Positions 25,201 to 34,500 of a stretch of DNA of 64,000 bases are shown here, in pieces. Location of the stretch: NCBI GenBank assembly GCA_017590115.1, contig JAGGNK010006892.1:17275736-17339735 (forward strand), given 5' to 3'. Under the pieces are notes generated by a model. That model ran no database searches and was not told where the DNA came from. It saw nothing but the letters and a program-made list of their open reading frames with translations. The position numbers were made by a program, and so were the translations under genes. The DNA comes from Montifringilla adamsi (lineage: Eukaryota; Chordata; Aves; Passeriformes; Passeridae). Positions within the stretch are counted from its first letter, which is position 1; every line of letters starts with the position of its first letter.

Positions 25201-27365
25201 CAGTAGTAGAAGTTTACTGGATTCACTAATTCATATAGAACTAAATTCAAACTATGCAGTTGCTGCCATCACTTACGTCAGCAATGGTAATTTATAGGTG
25301 GTTCAGATGTTTGCAAATGAACTTACTTGAAAACTGTGAATCACCATATACTCAAAACGTGTATCAGCCAAGATAACCAAGACAACAGAAGGAATTGAAA
25401 ATGAGCAGCCTTCTGCAACTGAAAGCTTTTTCCAGCCGACAAACAGGAAAAGCTTGTGACTCAGCTCACTTGGATTCCATGATAACCTTGTGCATGAAAT
25501 AAATGGATATTTCACATATACTTAAAGAGTGCATACATAGTGTTCTATGTACAAATAAATTACATGACCCTATTCTACACGGCTCTAGTATCATTCAAAA
25601 CTATGTCAGCCAAGGAAAAAGGACTGAAGAGGTGAGGGATATGACAGTGGGAAAGCAGAAGATGAATCAAATATTTAGCAGTAGTCTTGCTAGCATTTTG
25701 CTTTTTATTAAAATCAAATCAGTTAAATTTTGCCTTTTATTAAAATAGAATCATAAAACAGTTAGGCCTTCTCACCACCCCCAAGTCATCATATAGATCA
25801 CAAACTACTTGCTGCAAGTAAACAAGCAAGTGCTTGAGCTAACATGTAAGCCCCATGGAGAATTTAAAGTAAAAAAGATGATAAAAACCTGGAGAGAAAG
25901 GCTCCTTATTAGCCCCTGTACCTCCCTGATATGGACACCATACTACCACAATCAAAAATAGTCAGGCAGACATTCACCACAGTCCACAGGGCTGCGGCAT
26001 GTTCTGCATGCCCAGGGTCCTCCCAACCTCTGAATCCTCAGAAGCCTTCAGGATGTGTGGAAAAAGGAAGAGGGCATACTGGAAATATGAATGTGAACAA
26101 ACAGTTTCCAAGGCAGACAGTCTCTGTCCTTTTCCCCTTCTCTGCAGAGCACTTGCCTGCAGGCACACCCGCACCACACACACGCTCCCAGTCTCCTCTG
26201 CAACACCACTCTCCACCCGAAGACAGTCTCCAAAGGTCTCCAATGGACAAAGACCAAGACTTGGAAACAAGTCCATGGAGTAGGTCCATGCACCTCTCAG
26301 ATGAACCTGTCTGGGTGGTCACTAGTGTCCCTGGACTGGACTGAGGGCAGGCAGAGAAGGCCCATCAGTCCTGAAAGATACCATGTCCATCTGCCTACCT
26401 CAAAGCAGAATCAATTCTGATATAACTACTCCTGAAAGTTTGTTTAACATGTTCATAAACACTTCTAAAAATGGGAAATGGACAACTACTACCTAACCAA
26501 GCTATGCTGGGGCCTGACCATTATAAAGCTTTTTCCCCTAAAATCTGAACTCGATCTTCTTTGTTCCTACTGCACCAGTTCTCTCCTCTCTGCAGACAGA
26601 GTTTGCACATCTCCAATTTTCCCACTCCCTCAGCCTTTTTTTCCCTACTGTAATCAACCACTACTGTATTTTTTTTTTTTTTGATAAATAATTTTTTTCA
26701 GACCTCTAATGATCCACATCATTCTCCCTATGGCGATCACCAAGCAGTCTTCACTATTTTCTGGTGTGATGTACAATAAAAGGGTAATCCAGTGCATTGC
26801 CTGTGCACAGCTACAGACTGACCATTTCCTAGAGTCTTCTGCTGTTAATTTAAAAGCCACCACCAACTCTCTCCCCCTCTCCTGCCCACAATTTCTACTG
26901 CTACACAAACTGGCCACAAACACGCGTGTAGGGAAAATGCAACATGAGCACCTGCAGCACTCACCTGTTTTTAAGATGTGCCGCCAGGTCACATCGCTGC
27001 ATCACTTCCTGACACACAGAAGAGAAGGGGCACAAAACAAAGAGCTTGTCTAACAGTTTATGAACAAGGATACTGGATTTTTTGCAGAGTTTAAAATGGA
27101 GTCTTTTTCGATCCAGTGGGCAGAAATCCTTCTCCTGCAGAAAGTTCCTTAGGCACTTGTAGCAGAAAGTGTGTCCACAGGGAGTGTCCAACGGCTGCAA
27201 CAAGGGCTGAAGGCAAATGTGGCAGACCAAGTCATCATCCACTTCGTTCTGGTAGTTGTAGAGATGGTTCTCCCTTGTCCAGTGCTGCTGGCCACACTCA
27301 AAGCACAGAGGGTTCAAAGAGGCATTCTGCTCCACTGCAGCCATGTCGTCACTGGCAGTCCCCAT
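4143..27365 (-). CDS. LNX2: LNX2 coding region, nine joined exons, 687 aa, complete
   Basis: Spliced coding span of ligand of Numb protein X 2, a cytoplasmic RING-type E3 ubiquitin ligase and PDZ scaffold. LNX proteins are known to bind the Numb PTB domain and other membrane-linked partners; that is family knowledge, not shown here. The nine exons total 2,064 nt, keep one frame through all eight junctions, and every intron starts GT and ends AG. Visible order: an N-terminal zinc-binding segment (C21, C24), a C3HC3D RING (C48, C51, C63, H65, C68, C71, C82, D85), a further Cys/His segment (C112, C118, C125, H130), an NPPF motif at 203-206, then PDZ1 (about 228-314), PDZ2 (about 334-419), PDZ3 (about 465-551) and PDZ4 (about 597-683). 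The four PDZ ligand loops read ELGIS, QLGIK, SLGMT and SWGFS. Length matches the roughly 690-aa mammalian protein. LNX1 is excluded by the close LNX2-type sequence and by the POLR1D neighbour. The protein ends in SLI, where human LNX2, as I recall it, ends in SLV. Confidence 0.97.
4468..4545 (+). mobile_element. CR1 LINE 3' fragment
   Basis: Contains GGACTAGGTAAC followed by AAAGGTCCCTTCCAACTTTC and ACTATTCTAGGATT, the typical CR1 3' end in sense orientation, diverged and short. Confidence 0.8.
6137..6480 (-). mobile_element. CR1 LINE fragment, diverged
   Basis: Reads GGTCAGAAGGGACCTCAGGA and GCCCAACCTTCTACTGCA, then GACCATCCTCATGGAGAAAT and a CAACTTGTGCCTGTTGTC block. This is the order seen in reverse-oriented CR1 3' ends. 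Divergence makes the right limit uncertain. Confidence 0.7.
7095..7253 (-). CDS. LNX2: LNX2 coding exon 8: first part of PDZ4
   Basis: One base completes Ser590, residues 591-642 follow, then two bases of Lys643; 159 nt. The acceptor lies in a pyrimidine-rich tract ending CCCCCAG and the donor is GTAAGC. It encodes [25 protein letters not shown] with the SWGFS ligand loop of PDZ4, then [19 protein letters not shown]. Confidence 0.96.
7254..8975 (-). other. LNX2: LNX2 intron between coding exons 7 and 8, 1.7 kb
   Basis: Unique AT-rich sequence. I see no repeat family, RNA gene or other exon in it. Confidence 0.8.
8976..9207 (-). CDS. LNX2: LNX2 coding exon 7: end of PDZ3 and linker to PDZ4
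   Basis: Two bases complete Gly513, residues 514-589 follow, then two bases of Ser590; 232 nt. Acceptor TTTGTACAG, donor GTATGG. It encodes [20 protein letters not shown], which finishes PDZ3, then an acidic linker ([13 protein letters not shown]) and the near-invariant block [20 protein letters not shown] that leads into PDZ4. Confidence 0.96.
9208..10920 (-). other. LNX2: LNX2 intron between coding exons 6 and 7, 1.7 kb
   Basis: Unique AT-rich sequence; nothing beyond short chance open frames. Confidence 0.8.
10921..11098 (-). CDS. LNX2: LNX2 coding exon 6: first part of PDZ3
   Basis: Residues 454-512 plus one base of Gly513, 178 nt. The acceptor reads TTATTAAACAG and the donor is GTGGGG after CGA G. 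It encodes [30 protein letters not shown], with the SLGMT ligand loop of PDZ3, then [21 protein letters not shown]. Two nearby cysteines (CVTC) lie just before PDZ3. Confidence 0.96.
11099..13277 (-). other. LNX2: LNX2 intron between coding exons 5 and 6, 2.2 kb
   Basis: Unique sequence with a few A-runs (for example around 11992-12006). No recognisable element. Confidence 0.8.
13278..13424 (-). CDS. LNX2: LNX2 coding exon 5: end of PDZ2 and linker
   Basis: Residues 405-453, 147 nt, phase 0 at both ends. Acceptor TTCAACAG, donor GTTGGT (the weakest of the set, but both frame and homology require it). [13 protein letters not shown] closes PDZ2. The rest is a Ser/His/Gln-rich linker ending RPNSHK, which joins to DLSQC in the next exon as in the mammalian protein. 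Confidence 0.93.
13425..14917 (-). other. LNX2: LNX2 intron between coding exons 4 and 5, 1.5 kb
   Basis: Unique AT-rich sequence; no recognisable element. Confidence 0.8.
14918..15289 (-). CDS. LNX2: LNX2 coding exon 4: end of PDZ1 and most of PDZ2
   Basis: Residues 281-404, 372 nt, phase 0 at both ends. Acceptor TTTGCAG, donor GTAATT. It opens [15 protein letters not shown] (PDZ1 helix region) and continues through an inter-PDZ linker ([16 protein letters not shown]) into PDZ2 with loop QLGIKL and the segment [21 protein letters not shown]. It is unusually GC- and CpG-rich compared with the introns and most other exons. Long open frames on the opposite strand are by-products of that composition. 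Confidence 0.96.
15290..18845 (-). other. LNX2: LNX2 intron between coding exons 3 and 4, 3.6 kb
   Basis: Contains one clear CR1 3' fragment (about 15481-15725). The remainder is unique AT-rich sequence without recognisable genes. Confidence 0.85.
15481..15725 (-). mobile_element. CR1 LINE 3' fragment
   Basis: Clear reverse-oriented CR1: AGGTTGGAAAAGATCCTCAA, CTCCAGGGATGGTCACTCCA, GGGCAGCCTGTTCCAGTGCT and TTTTTCCCAATATCCAATCT in the expected order. Confidence 0.9.
18846..19045 (-). CDS. LNX2: LNX2 coding exon 3: first part of PDZ1
   Basis: Two bases complete Thr214, then residues 215-280. The acceptor TTGGCAG precedes CA AAT CAA and the donor is GTATGG after CTT CAA. It encodes [27 protein letters not shown], including the PDZ carboxylate-binding loop ELGIS, and ends in GDQILQ at the middle of PDZ1, so the PDZ1 fold is split across this exon and the next. 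Length is 200 nt and it ends in phase 0. Confidence 0.96.
19046..20085 (-). other. LNX2: LNX2 intron between coding exons 2 and 3, 1.0 kb
   Basis: Mostly unique. The 19220-19700 part has a different texture, with purine-rich and codon-like stretches that might be an old insertion, but I could not assign it to a family. Confidence 0.75.
20086..20324 (-). CDS. LNX2: LNX2 coding exon 2: linker with NPPF motif
   Basis: Completes Arg134 and encodes residues 135-213 plus one base of codon 214. The acceptor is TTTACAG and the donor is GTATGT. It starts [15 protein letters not shown], an almost invariant LNX2 segment, then runs through a poorly conserved Glu/Ser/Pro-rich linker to [13 protein letters not shown]. 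That last segment aligns with the mammalian LNX2 NPAF motif (NPAY in LNX1), which is the Numb PTB-binding site. Length 239 nt fits the phases on both sides. Confidence 0.95.
20596..20995 (-). mobile_element. CR1 LINE fragment split by an insert
   Basis: 20596-20645 is a reverse-oriented CR1 terminus (GAATGGTTTGTGTTGGAAAG, then GACCTTAAAGATCATCTAGT). 20838-20995 resumes CR1 with AACCTAAATTTACCCCTTTT and TCACTACATGCCGTTACA. The middle part is not CR1 and the expected CR1 bases between the halves are missing. Confidence 0.75.
20646..20837 (+). mobile_element. Probable LTR-derived insert within CR1
   Basis: A non-CR1 block of about 190 bp with ATTAATAAAGTGTTGTTTTT and a C/T-rich tail, like the poly(A)-signal end of an avian retroviral LTR. 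No coding part is present. The family is not identified; an unrelated insertion is possible. Confidence 0.35.
23669..23712. repeat. Polypurine (GA-rich) tract
   Basis: About 44 bases almost entirely A and G, mainly AAAGAAAGGAAAAAAG-type units. Confidence 0.8.
24548..24690 (-). mobile_element. CR1 LINE fragment, diverged
   Basis: Contains AGGTTGGAAGAAACCTTTAG, then TGGCATTGAGTGCCACATCC and AGTCTTTCCTTAAACAACTC, matching reverse-oriented CR1 3' sequence; both ends decay into unique sequence. Confidence 0.75.
26965..27365 (-). CDS. LNX2: LNX2 first coding exon: start codon, RING and flanking zinc fingers
   Basis: Residues 1-133 plus two bases of codon 134. The start ATG has A at -3 and G at +4, a good Kozak context, and the protein begins MGTASDDM, like mammalian LNX2. 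All eight RING ligands are present, with Asp85 as the last one, as is typical of LNX proteins. Cys/His pairs on each side fit the known Zn-RING-Zn ubiquitin ligase module. The exon ends AAC AG before donor GTGAGT. No ligand residue is missing, so ligase activity is plausible. Confidence 0.97.
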
Positions 27366-27489
27366 TTTACAGCTAAGAAGGCTGACAGATCCTTCTCCTC
27401 TTCCTTCTCATAGGATGGGGATGCTCATGTAAAGCTCACAGCGAAGCAACCTCTTCCAGGGTGACTTACATATGCTCTTCACTCATTTT
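27366..27489 (-). promoter_or_regulatory. LNX2: LNX2 5' leader part of exon 2, with three short upstream ORFs
   Basis: Inferred 124-nt untranslated part of the exon that carries the start codon. The best acceptor is a long pyrimidine-rich tract ending TTTGTTGCAG at 27490; acceptor-like AGs nearer the ATG sit in purine-rich sequence. Three upstream ATGs lie inside: 27486-27466 (MSEEHM), 27428-27408 (MSIPIL) and 27411-27373 ([12 protein letters not shown]), the second stop overlapping the third start. A GTAAGT donor-like site also occurs at about 27469-27464. The leader boundary is inferred, not confirmed by a transcript. Confidence 0.6.
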
Positions 27490-29462
27490 CTGCAACAAAT
27501 AAAGAAGCAGAAATTCATTTTGCAGGAAATATGGAAGTTCTCTTCAAAACATTTCTGGACATACAACACCAAGATAGATCAGGGGAATATTTCTGTTTTC
27601 TGTTTGTCAAAGAAAAGAACAACAAAAAATCTACAAATACGAATCCTTTTACAACACAAACATTTTATGGCTTCGTAAGAGCTGGTGCAGTGCAGTGTCT
27701 TCACCTGCAAGATGACCATTTTGTGACAGCAAGGACACTACATTATGCATTGTCACCCTAGAAGCATGCAATTAGCATTTGGCACAAAAATACCCTATTG
27801 TGGAATGATGGTTATATGATCAAATGTGTTCTTTAATATGAGATAACAATTTTAATCTGGTCCTACTCTGGTTTTTGGATTTTGACTATACAGATTATTA
27901 GGTTATTAGTAATGTTCTAAATACACTGCACTGAAAATAACAGCAAACGGCTTAGCCTGGTTCATTCCATTAGTAATATTGCAAATATATATGATCACTT
28001 ACTTCTAGGTTTTCTCTGTGGATTGCTACACAGTAAGAAGGACAGATTCTATCCAGTATGCTCCATCTGTTAGCACAGAGGCCAGTAATAAAAATATGGA
28101 ATAAACTAATCATATGAAACTACTGGTTTCAAACAACTTACTTGTTTTGCTTTTTACCTAACAAAGTTACAGCGCACTCAGTGTGGCAAGAAAAGACTCT
28201 AGGTCTGTCATCATCGAATTTATTTTCTAAACTTTTTATGTTATTAAACTCTGCCCCTCTTAAAATAGCTGCTTGGGCAGGAAGTTGTGCAGCCATCAGT
28301 CTGCAATTTCAAACACTAAATCCTTATCCCTCCCAACCTTATTCACTCTTCTCTCCCTTACAGAATCACACTGCTTGACACACATAGCATGATGATTTAG
28401 AAAATAAAACAGATTTTCTCACAGTCTTAAGGCACCTCCATATTTGTTAGTTTTGGTAAATGTTCTTACTTGTGGGGGAATAAAAAAACCCAATGAGAGC
28501 AATATTTGCTTTGTACCTAAATTCTTTACTGCAATTCATCAAGCAACACTCACGACAGAGACCGTTTTCTAGCAGAGTAGTAGAAAAGATAGAGAGAAAT
28601 TAAATCTAGTAGTCTAGGTATCAGCCCTTCATCTTTATTTCTGACTGCTGAAATGTAGTTCTAAGCATATATTCTGAAGTTCATGTGGAACATACACATT
28701 TCCTCATGCCTTACTTTTTATGAGATTCCCTATTTTGATTTTTGCCCCTTAACCTCACACAGCCAAGCACAAGACTTAGAGCACATTTTACAAGGATTAT
28801 TATATCCTTTGACGTAAAAAGGATTAAATAGTAATTTGTAATCCAGGCTTCTATTCTGCCATGGAAATTGATGCTCATCATTGCCCTGTCTTGTAGTAGA
28901 TAATATGCACCTTCTGGAAAGGATTTCACAAGGGAACAGCATAGCAGCTCTTTGTTGCTGGAGACTAAGAATGCAAAATGAGACCCCAAAAGAGATTAGT
29001 CAAAAAACAGTCTTAAACATATTATGTAAGAGCTCAAAGATTGGAGAGCAGATAAGGAGAGCAGCGCACGGGGCCCTCATGCTCAAACCACAGCTCTCTC
29101 GCTCTGCATTCATGCTGCTGGATTAATGCAGAAGGGATGAGACCCATCTAATGGCTGGTCTTTATGTAATGCAAAATAAACCAGATAAATGTTCTAGAAA
29201 AACACAGCATTGATTTGTGACTTTACCAAAATATTGTGCCAGTCAAGGCAGGGGAGGAATATATGGCACAAGTTGTACTTGGGGGTACCTGCAACACCAA
29301 GAGGCCCTGCAGAGCAAAGTGACACAAAGAACAGGCAGCAAAAGCCACTGTACAAGAGTGCTGCCCAAACTGTAGATCTGTTCCTACTACTGATTACAAC
29401 CAGGACTCTTCCTCCTTCTCCAACCAACCAAAAACCCAAGAAAGAACCAAGTCTTGATACAC

Positions 29463-29735
29463 AGAATCACAAAATATTCTGAGTTGGAACAGATCCATCA
29501 GGATCATCAAGTTTAACTCCTTGGTCTGCACAGGACACCCCAAGAGTCACACCATGTGCCTGAGAGCGTTTGTTCAAACACTTCTTGAACTCTGTAAGCC
29601 TTGGTGCTGTGACCACTTCCTTGAGCACCATTCTAGTGCTCAACCATCCTCTGGGTGAGAAACTTTTTCCTGATATCCAATCTAAACCTCCCCTGCCTCC
29701 ACTTAATGCTGTTTCCTTGAGTTCCGTCACTGATC
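29463..29735 (-). mobile_element. CR1 LINE 3' fragment
   Basis: Reads from AATCACAAAATATTCTGAGT and TTGGAACAGATCCATCAGGA through AGAGTCACACCATGTGCCTG, GTGACCACTTCCTTGAGCAC and TTTTTCCTGATATCCAATCT, a continuous reverse-oriented CR1 3' region. Confidence 0.9.
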
Positions 29736-31485
29736 ATGAGGAGTGTGGATATTGGTACTTTACCCCCCCACTTCCCACTGTGTGCACGTTGAAGACCGTC
29801 ACTGAGGCTATGGAAAAACCCAACACCATTCTGTGCACGACTGTAATGGAGATCCAGTCAGGACTCCTGAGTATGACCATCCCAAATTCATCTCCTGGAA
29901 GGCTTCTAGCATTTCTATCCTTTGAAGTCCACGTAACTCACATGGAAGTCTGTGACAGAGCATGAGTCAGTGCCATACAGTAAATATATCCATGAGATAG
30001 TTTGACCTCTATAACTGGCTATGGTCAAAGAAATCTGCACCTCTCTTTTAGGAGGTCATAATTAAATTCTTTCTTGTGCTAAAACTTTAATGAGTTCCTT
30101 TACATTTTGAACAAAATGTAAAACCAGAGAAGTAACTGAGCAACCAGGCATTCACTGCCATGTAAAAAATTATAATCACAAGCCTTCTCTCTTATCAAAG
30201 GTATACCCAGAGATAGGCTCTATTTACTGTAACCACAGGAGCTTGACACGGGCAGTCACTCTATTGCCACCACTGCAGGAGGTGAGCAGACATGCCTGTT
30301 CCTAAGGCTCACCCAGCCCAGGCTCTGAATGCTGCTGGTGCATGGACAAACGCCCTGGGCTGCGCTTTGCTGCAGAGGTGCTGCCCTGGGACAGCGACAG
30401 GTTGCTCCTGGTGGCAGCCAACATTGCCTGGGTGCTGCCAGTGCCCTGGGAACTTCAACCATCAATAAATGCCATATAAACTAAGCCCACCACCTCTTCT
30501 GCAGCTAATGTGACCACCCTTCCATCACCTCTCTGCCAGCACAGCTGTGGAAGAAAGAGACAGTGGATTACAGAATGAAGGTTCAAAACAAAAGAAAAAT
30601 CTCACTGCCACCACAAAACAAACCCCACCACTGAAAAAAAAATTAAAAAAAAAATCAAAATTTCTTTACTTTCATACTGTTGTGCTGTACTTGGGGCAAG
30701 CCCATTCCATGACCGAGGAAACTATCACCAGGATTTTTATTGATCATATACTGTGGCTGCCTAATTATTGATCTCAAGACATTTTACCACCTGTTCCCAC
30801 TGCAAAATGTCAGTTTATTTACAAAGTTCACAAACACACAGTTTATGGTCTGAGCAACAGCTGGGATGACAGGTCAGGTCTAAATTTCCCTGATGTAAAG
30901 TACTATATCCCTGAAATCCATAATACCAGAGCACTGCCATTTATAATACCCTACTTCAACCCTCTTTGTGCATCCCTTATATTATTTTCTCTGTCTCCTA
31001 TCACAGCAGATCACCAGCTCCACAGGATGATAACAGCCCAGGAAAGCTGCAAACAGGAAAAATAACCAGAATTATAAAAAATATGAAGTGGGTAAAAGAG
31101 CCAGCCAGGCCTGTTATTCAAGTCATATAATTCCCTAGAAAATAATTTTCCCAGGTCTTCATTAAAACACAGTCAAATAGTGCAGGTGGTGCCCTGCTTT
31201 CAGTTTTAAATTACAATCCACCTGGGAACTGGGCAAGACTGGACACCCAACTGCAAATTTGATGTGCAAATTTTTATTTTTGTTTTTAAGTGGAGTGTGC
31301 ACAAAAGAGATTTTAGACTGAAAAAGACAGTCTTATCCTTAGGTCTCCTCTAGTTCTGATTTATTGATGCAATGAACATTCTCTGGAGAAGCTCAATACA
31401 TTTTTACAAAAGCATTAGATGTCGGGCTTTATACCTACATCAGATTTCACAATATTTATTCCTTCTGTCTGAATGGGTGCTATTT

Positions 31486-31504
31486 AAAAAAAAAAAAAAA
31501 AAAA
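31486..31504. repeat. A19 homopolymer
   Basis: Uninterrupted A run in LNX2 intron 1; no retrocopy was recognised beside it. Confidence 0.9.
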
Positions 31505-34500
31505 GTAAACCACAAGCAAACTGGAATTGTAGCAGTAAGTTAACCTTTTAATTGTAGTTGTCTTTAAATAAGTCACAAATAGATAACACTAGTTCCAGTT
31601 TGAAGTTAATGGAAACGTGTTTTGCAATTAATGTCTCAGAGATTTAAGCAATCTATTTCTAAACTATCTTATTAAAATCCTAGAGATTTACAGCCCATTA
31701 ACTGACTGTTCAAAATTTTACAAAAAACCCAAGTATACCCCAGAAGTAAACAACTATGCAAAATATCCATCTTACCAACAAATCTCTTTAAAAATAACCT
31801 TTAATATACCCCAATTTTTAACTTTTTTACAACTGTCTATGAAATTTTCTCAACCAAAAGCAAACGTCAAAAGAACGCCCTGAGATGAATGACAGCCCTG
31901 TTCCTTTGGAGGACTCCATTGTCTCTGTATCCAAAATGGCTGTGATGCAAATCTCAGTTCTGCACCTAAGAACTCTCTAACCAGAGGGATGAATTTGCAC
32001 TGAGATCTATCTAACCACTGAATCAATGATTAATTTCTTTAGCGTAGTTTAAATCAGCTGCAAGTGTAAAACTGTCCACTTGTATTTTCTCCTTGATAAA
32101 AGGCCACTGGGGATTGGTTGCTTCTTCTCTTCATCCCAGAGGAGGTGACATCCCAAAATTTTGCTGCCAGCTGGCATCACAGGAACGCCTGAGTGTAACT
32201 CTTCCTTATTCATCTCCAGTGGGGCAAGGGAGAATATGGAAAAAATTGTAACAGCTATGGTGAAGATTTCATGTGACCCTAAATTCACGCAGGCCAGGCA
32301 GTCCTGTCCTGGCCAGGCAGATTTTTTAATGTATTATCCTTGAGGGGTAAAACATAACACACACCAATCAATAACTCTGAACAACAGCACAGTCATCACT
32401 CTGGATTTCAGGAAAGGTTGGCTTAATTTTAAAATGTCACAGAATTTCCACAATCTGTTCTCCATGGACAATAGTCCCTGATTGCCTAAGCTAGCTAGGA
32501 AGGGTCTCATAATTCTCAAATTCCCCTGCTTTATTCAAATGCCACGGCTGTGAACAGGATCTCTGAGCAGTCAGGAGTGTTTCACATAAGCCCCAGGAAA
32601 GAAAAACTAGACAGTGGTTAAACCCATTGCTTAAAACCACATCATAACATTAATTAAACATTAGTTCTTAGTTCCCAGTCCAGTATTCTTCACAGGAATT
32701 ACAGCATCAGTCTGATGACTTGTAACTGTTCTCAAAGCATACCCCTAGCTTAAGTGAAAGAATAAAAGACAGAAGAAATTAATAAAAAAAACATAATGAG
32801 AATAAATAGCTAGCAAACATCACCATAGGGGAAAAGTGTTATTTCCCATCTCCCAATAAACATGACCTAGCTCATTAGATACAATCTCTGCTTTAATATT
32901 AAAGCCATATAGCAAACAACTGAAGCAGTACTAGCAACATGTATTGACTTTACAATATCCATGGCAAATTACACTGATATCCAAAGGCTGCACTGCCTTG
33001 AAACACCAAACCCCAATTCAATCCTTGTCCAAGTTTATGAGGCAATAATCCTGTTAAACTCCTCCTCTTTTGAAAATGCAAACAAATGAAAGTTTTGTCA
33101 AAACATGGTATCTGGCAGCTCTAAGTCAAAAATCTACAAGAGATGGACAAGGCACAGCAATTAGCCTGGGACACTTTCTGCTATCACTGCAGGCCCACAT
33201 AGCAATTACCCAACACACCTATTTTTTATGCTGATGAGCAACCTTTTCCACGTTTTTAAGTTGTTCAGCAGAATGACTGGAATTTTTATATTGAAACTAA
33301 ATAATATTGTGTCTGAATGGTGACTTTGTTGCTCTGAACCACAGACAGGCAACACTGGGCTTGCAATAAAACCATCTCTCCAGAGATTATTTTTTGCCTC
33401 TGTGCAAGTCTTTTTGTTCCATCAAAGGAATGCCCTCACAGACAAGGAGTCAACCTTGCACCAGGTGTTGATATGGCACCATCACTGCAAAGGCAACAGG
33501 TCACAGGTGACGACTGTCCTTCCCTGCCCCAGGGGTGAGGGTTTTTATATGCAATCCCTCAAATAAAAAGTGCACACGCTCTCCTTTGCTGGGTATTTTC
33601 ACAGTCCAGCATTTTTCAAGGACACAACATGAAACCCTGCTTAAATCTGACAAACAAGGAGCATTTGGGAAAATTAACAGGACCGTAAGTTCTGTTTTGT
33701 ATTTGTGGAGTGCTGTGTTTCCGTGGCAACTGGGGGCTCCGGGCTTTAATTACCATCACAACGTTAAGGGTCCCTGCTGCACAGGGCTGAGAGACGCTGC
33801 CAGGCAGGGGGAGCACAGGAGGACTGCCTGCACTCCCCTCTCTGCACCCCAGCTGCCTGCACAGTCCAGGGGATCTGAGCTACCGGCACACCAGAGAGCA
33901 AAGGGATGTCTGGAATGGGGAAACCGAGGGGCAGCACAAGACTGGCTATCCTTAGGAGAGATGACGGATGACACCTCCCAAAGCCACCACCTCAAAGCCA
34001 GGGATGCTCGACATCAGGGGATGACAGGAAGAAAGTGGGACTCGGTGCCCAGAGATAAAACAAGCGGGCAGAAGGTTTTGCTCAAACAGGCAAAAATCCT
34101 GCTGCAGCCATCTTCTATGGCACAAATGGAATGGCTTCTATTTTGGGACTAGGAGATTAAAATAGCTTTACTTTAGTCAAATTGGTCTCGAATGAGACAG
34201 GAAAGATAAGGACTGTGACTGTATGGAGGTTCCTGCAATGAAATACTCATTCTTTATTGCAAATATAGAGCTACATCCAATAAATCATCTCAGAATAGAA
34301 GAAAAGGAGACAAGTATGAATCTTAAACCAAGATACAGCTACATATCTACAGATTAAATTTTGCATAGTCCTACTGAACAAGAGTAATGCTGAAAAATGA
34401 AATATGGCACACAAGCCAAGCAGGATTAGAGCCACCCAGGTCTGGATGGCCAGTCAGATGTCCTGGTCTGCAGGAAGCACAAACCTCACGAAAGAACTTG

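Larger units (their letters stand above)
20325..26964 (-). other. LNX2: LNX2 intron between coding exons 1 and 2, 6.6 kb
   Basis: Holds a split CR1 with a probable LTR-derived insert (20596-20995), a second CR1 fragment (24548-24690) and a polypurine tract (23669-23712). The 25970-26340 stretch is open in several frames on both strands but shows no known protein. Confidence 0.85.

Noticed and set aside
25931..26344. Overlapping open frames on both strands in the intron before coding exon 2
   Set aside because: Several frames are open at once and none resembles a known protein, which indicates a locally stop-poor stretch rather than an exon. LNX2 exon joining leaves no room for it.
27464..27469. 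GTAAGT in the LNX2 leader as a splice donor creating a 20-nt mini-exon
   Set aside because: Downstream acceptors before the ATG sit in purine-rich sequence and are weak, so a continuous leader exon is simpler. It remains only a possible alternative donor.
29570..29965. 131-codon plus-strand open frame
   Set aside because: Its first part is reverse-oriented CR1 3' sequence, so the frame is accidental.
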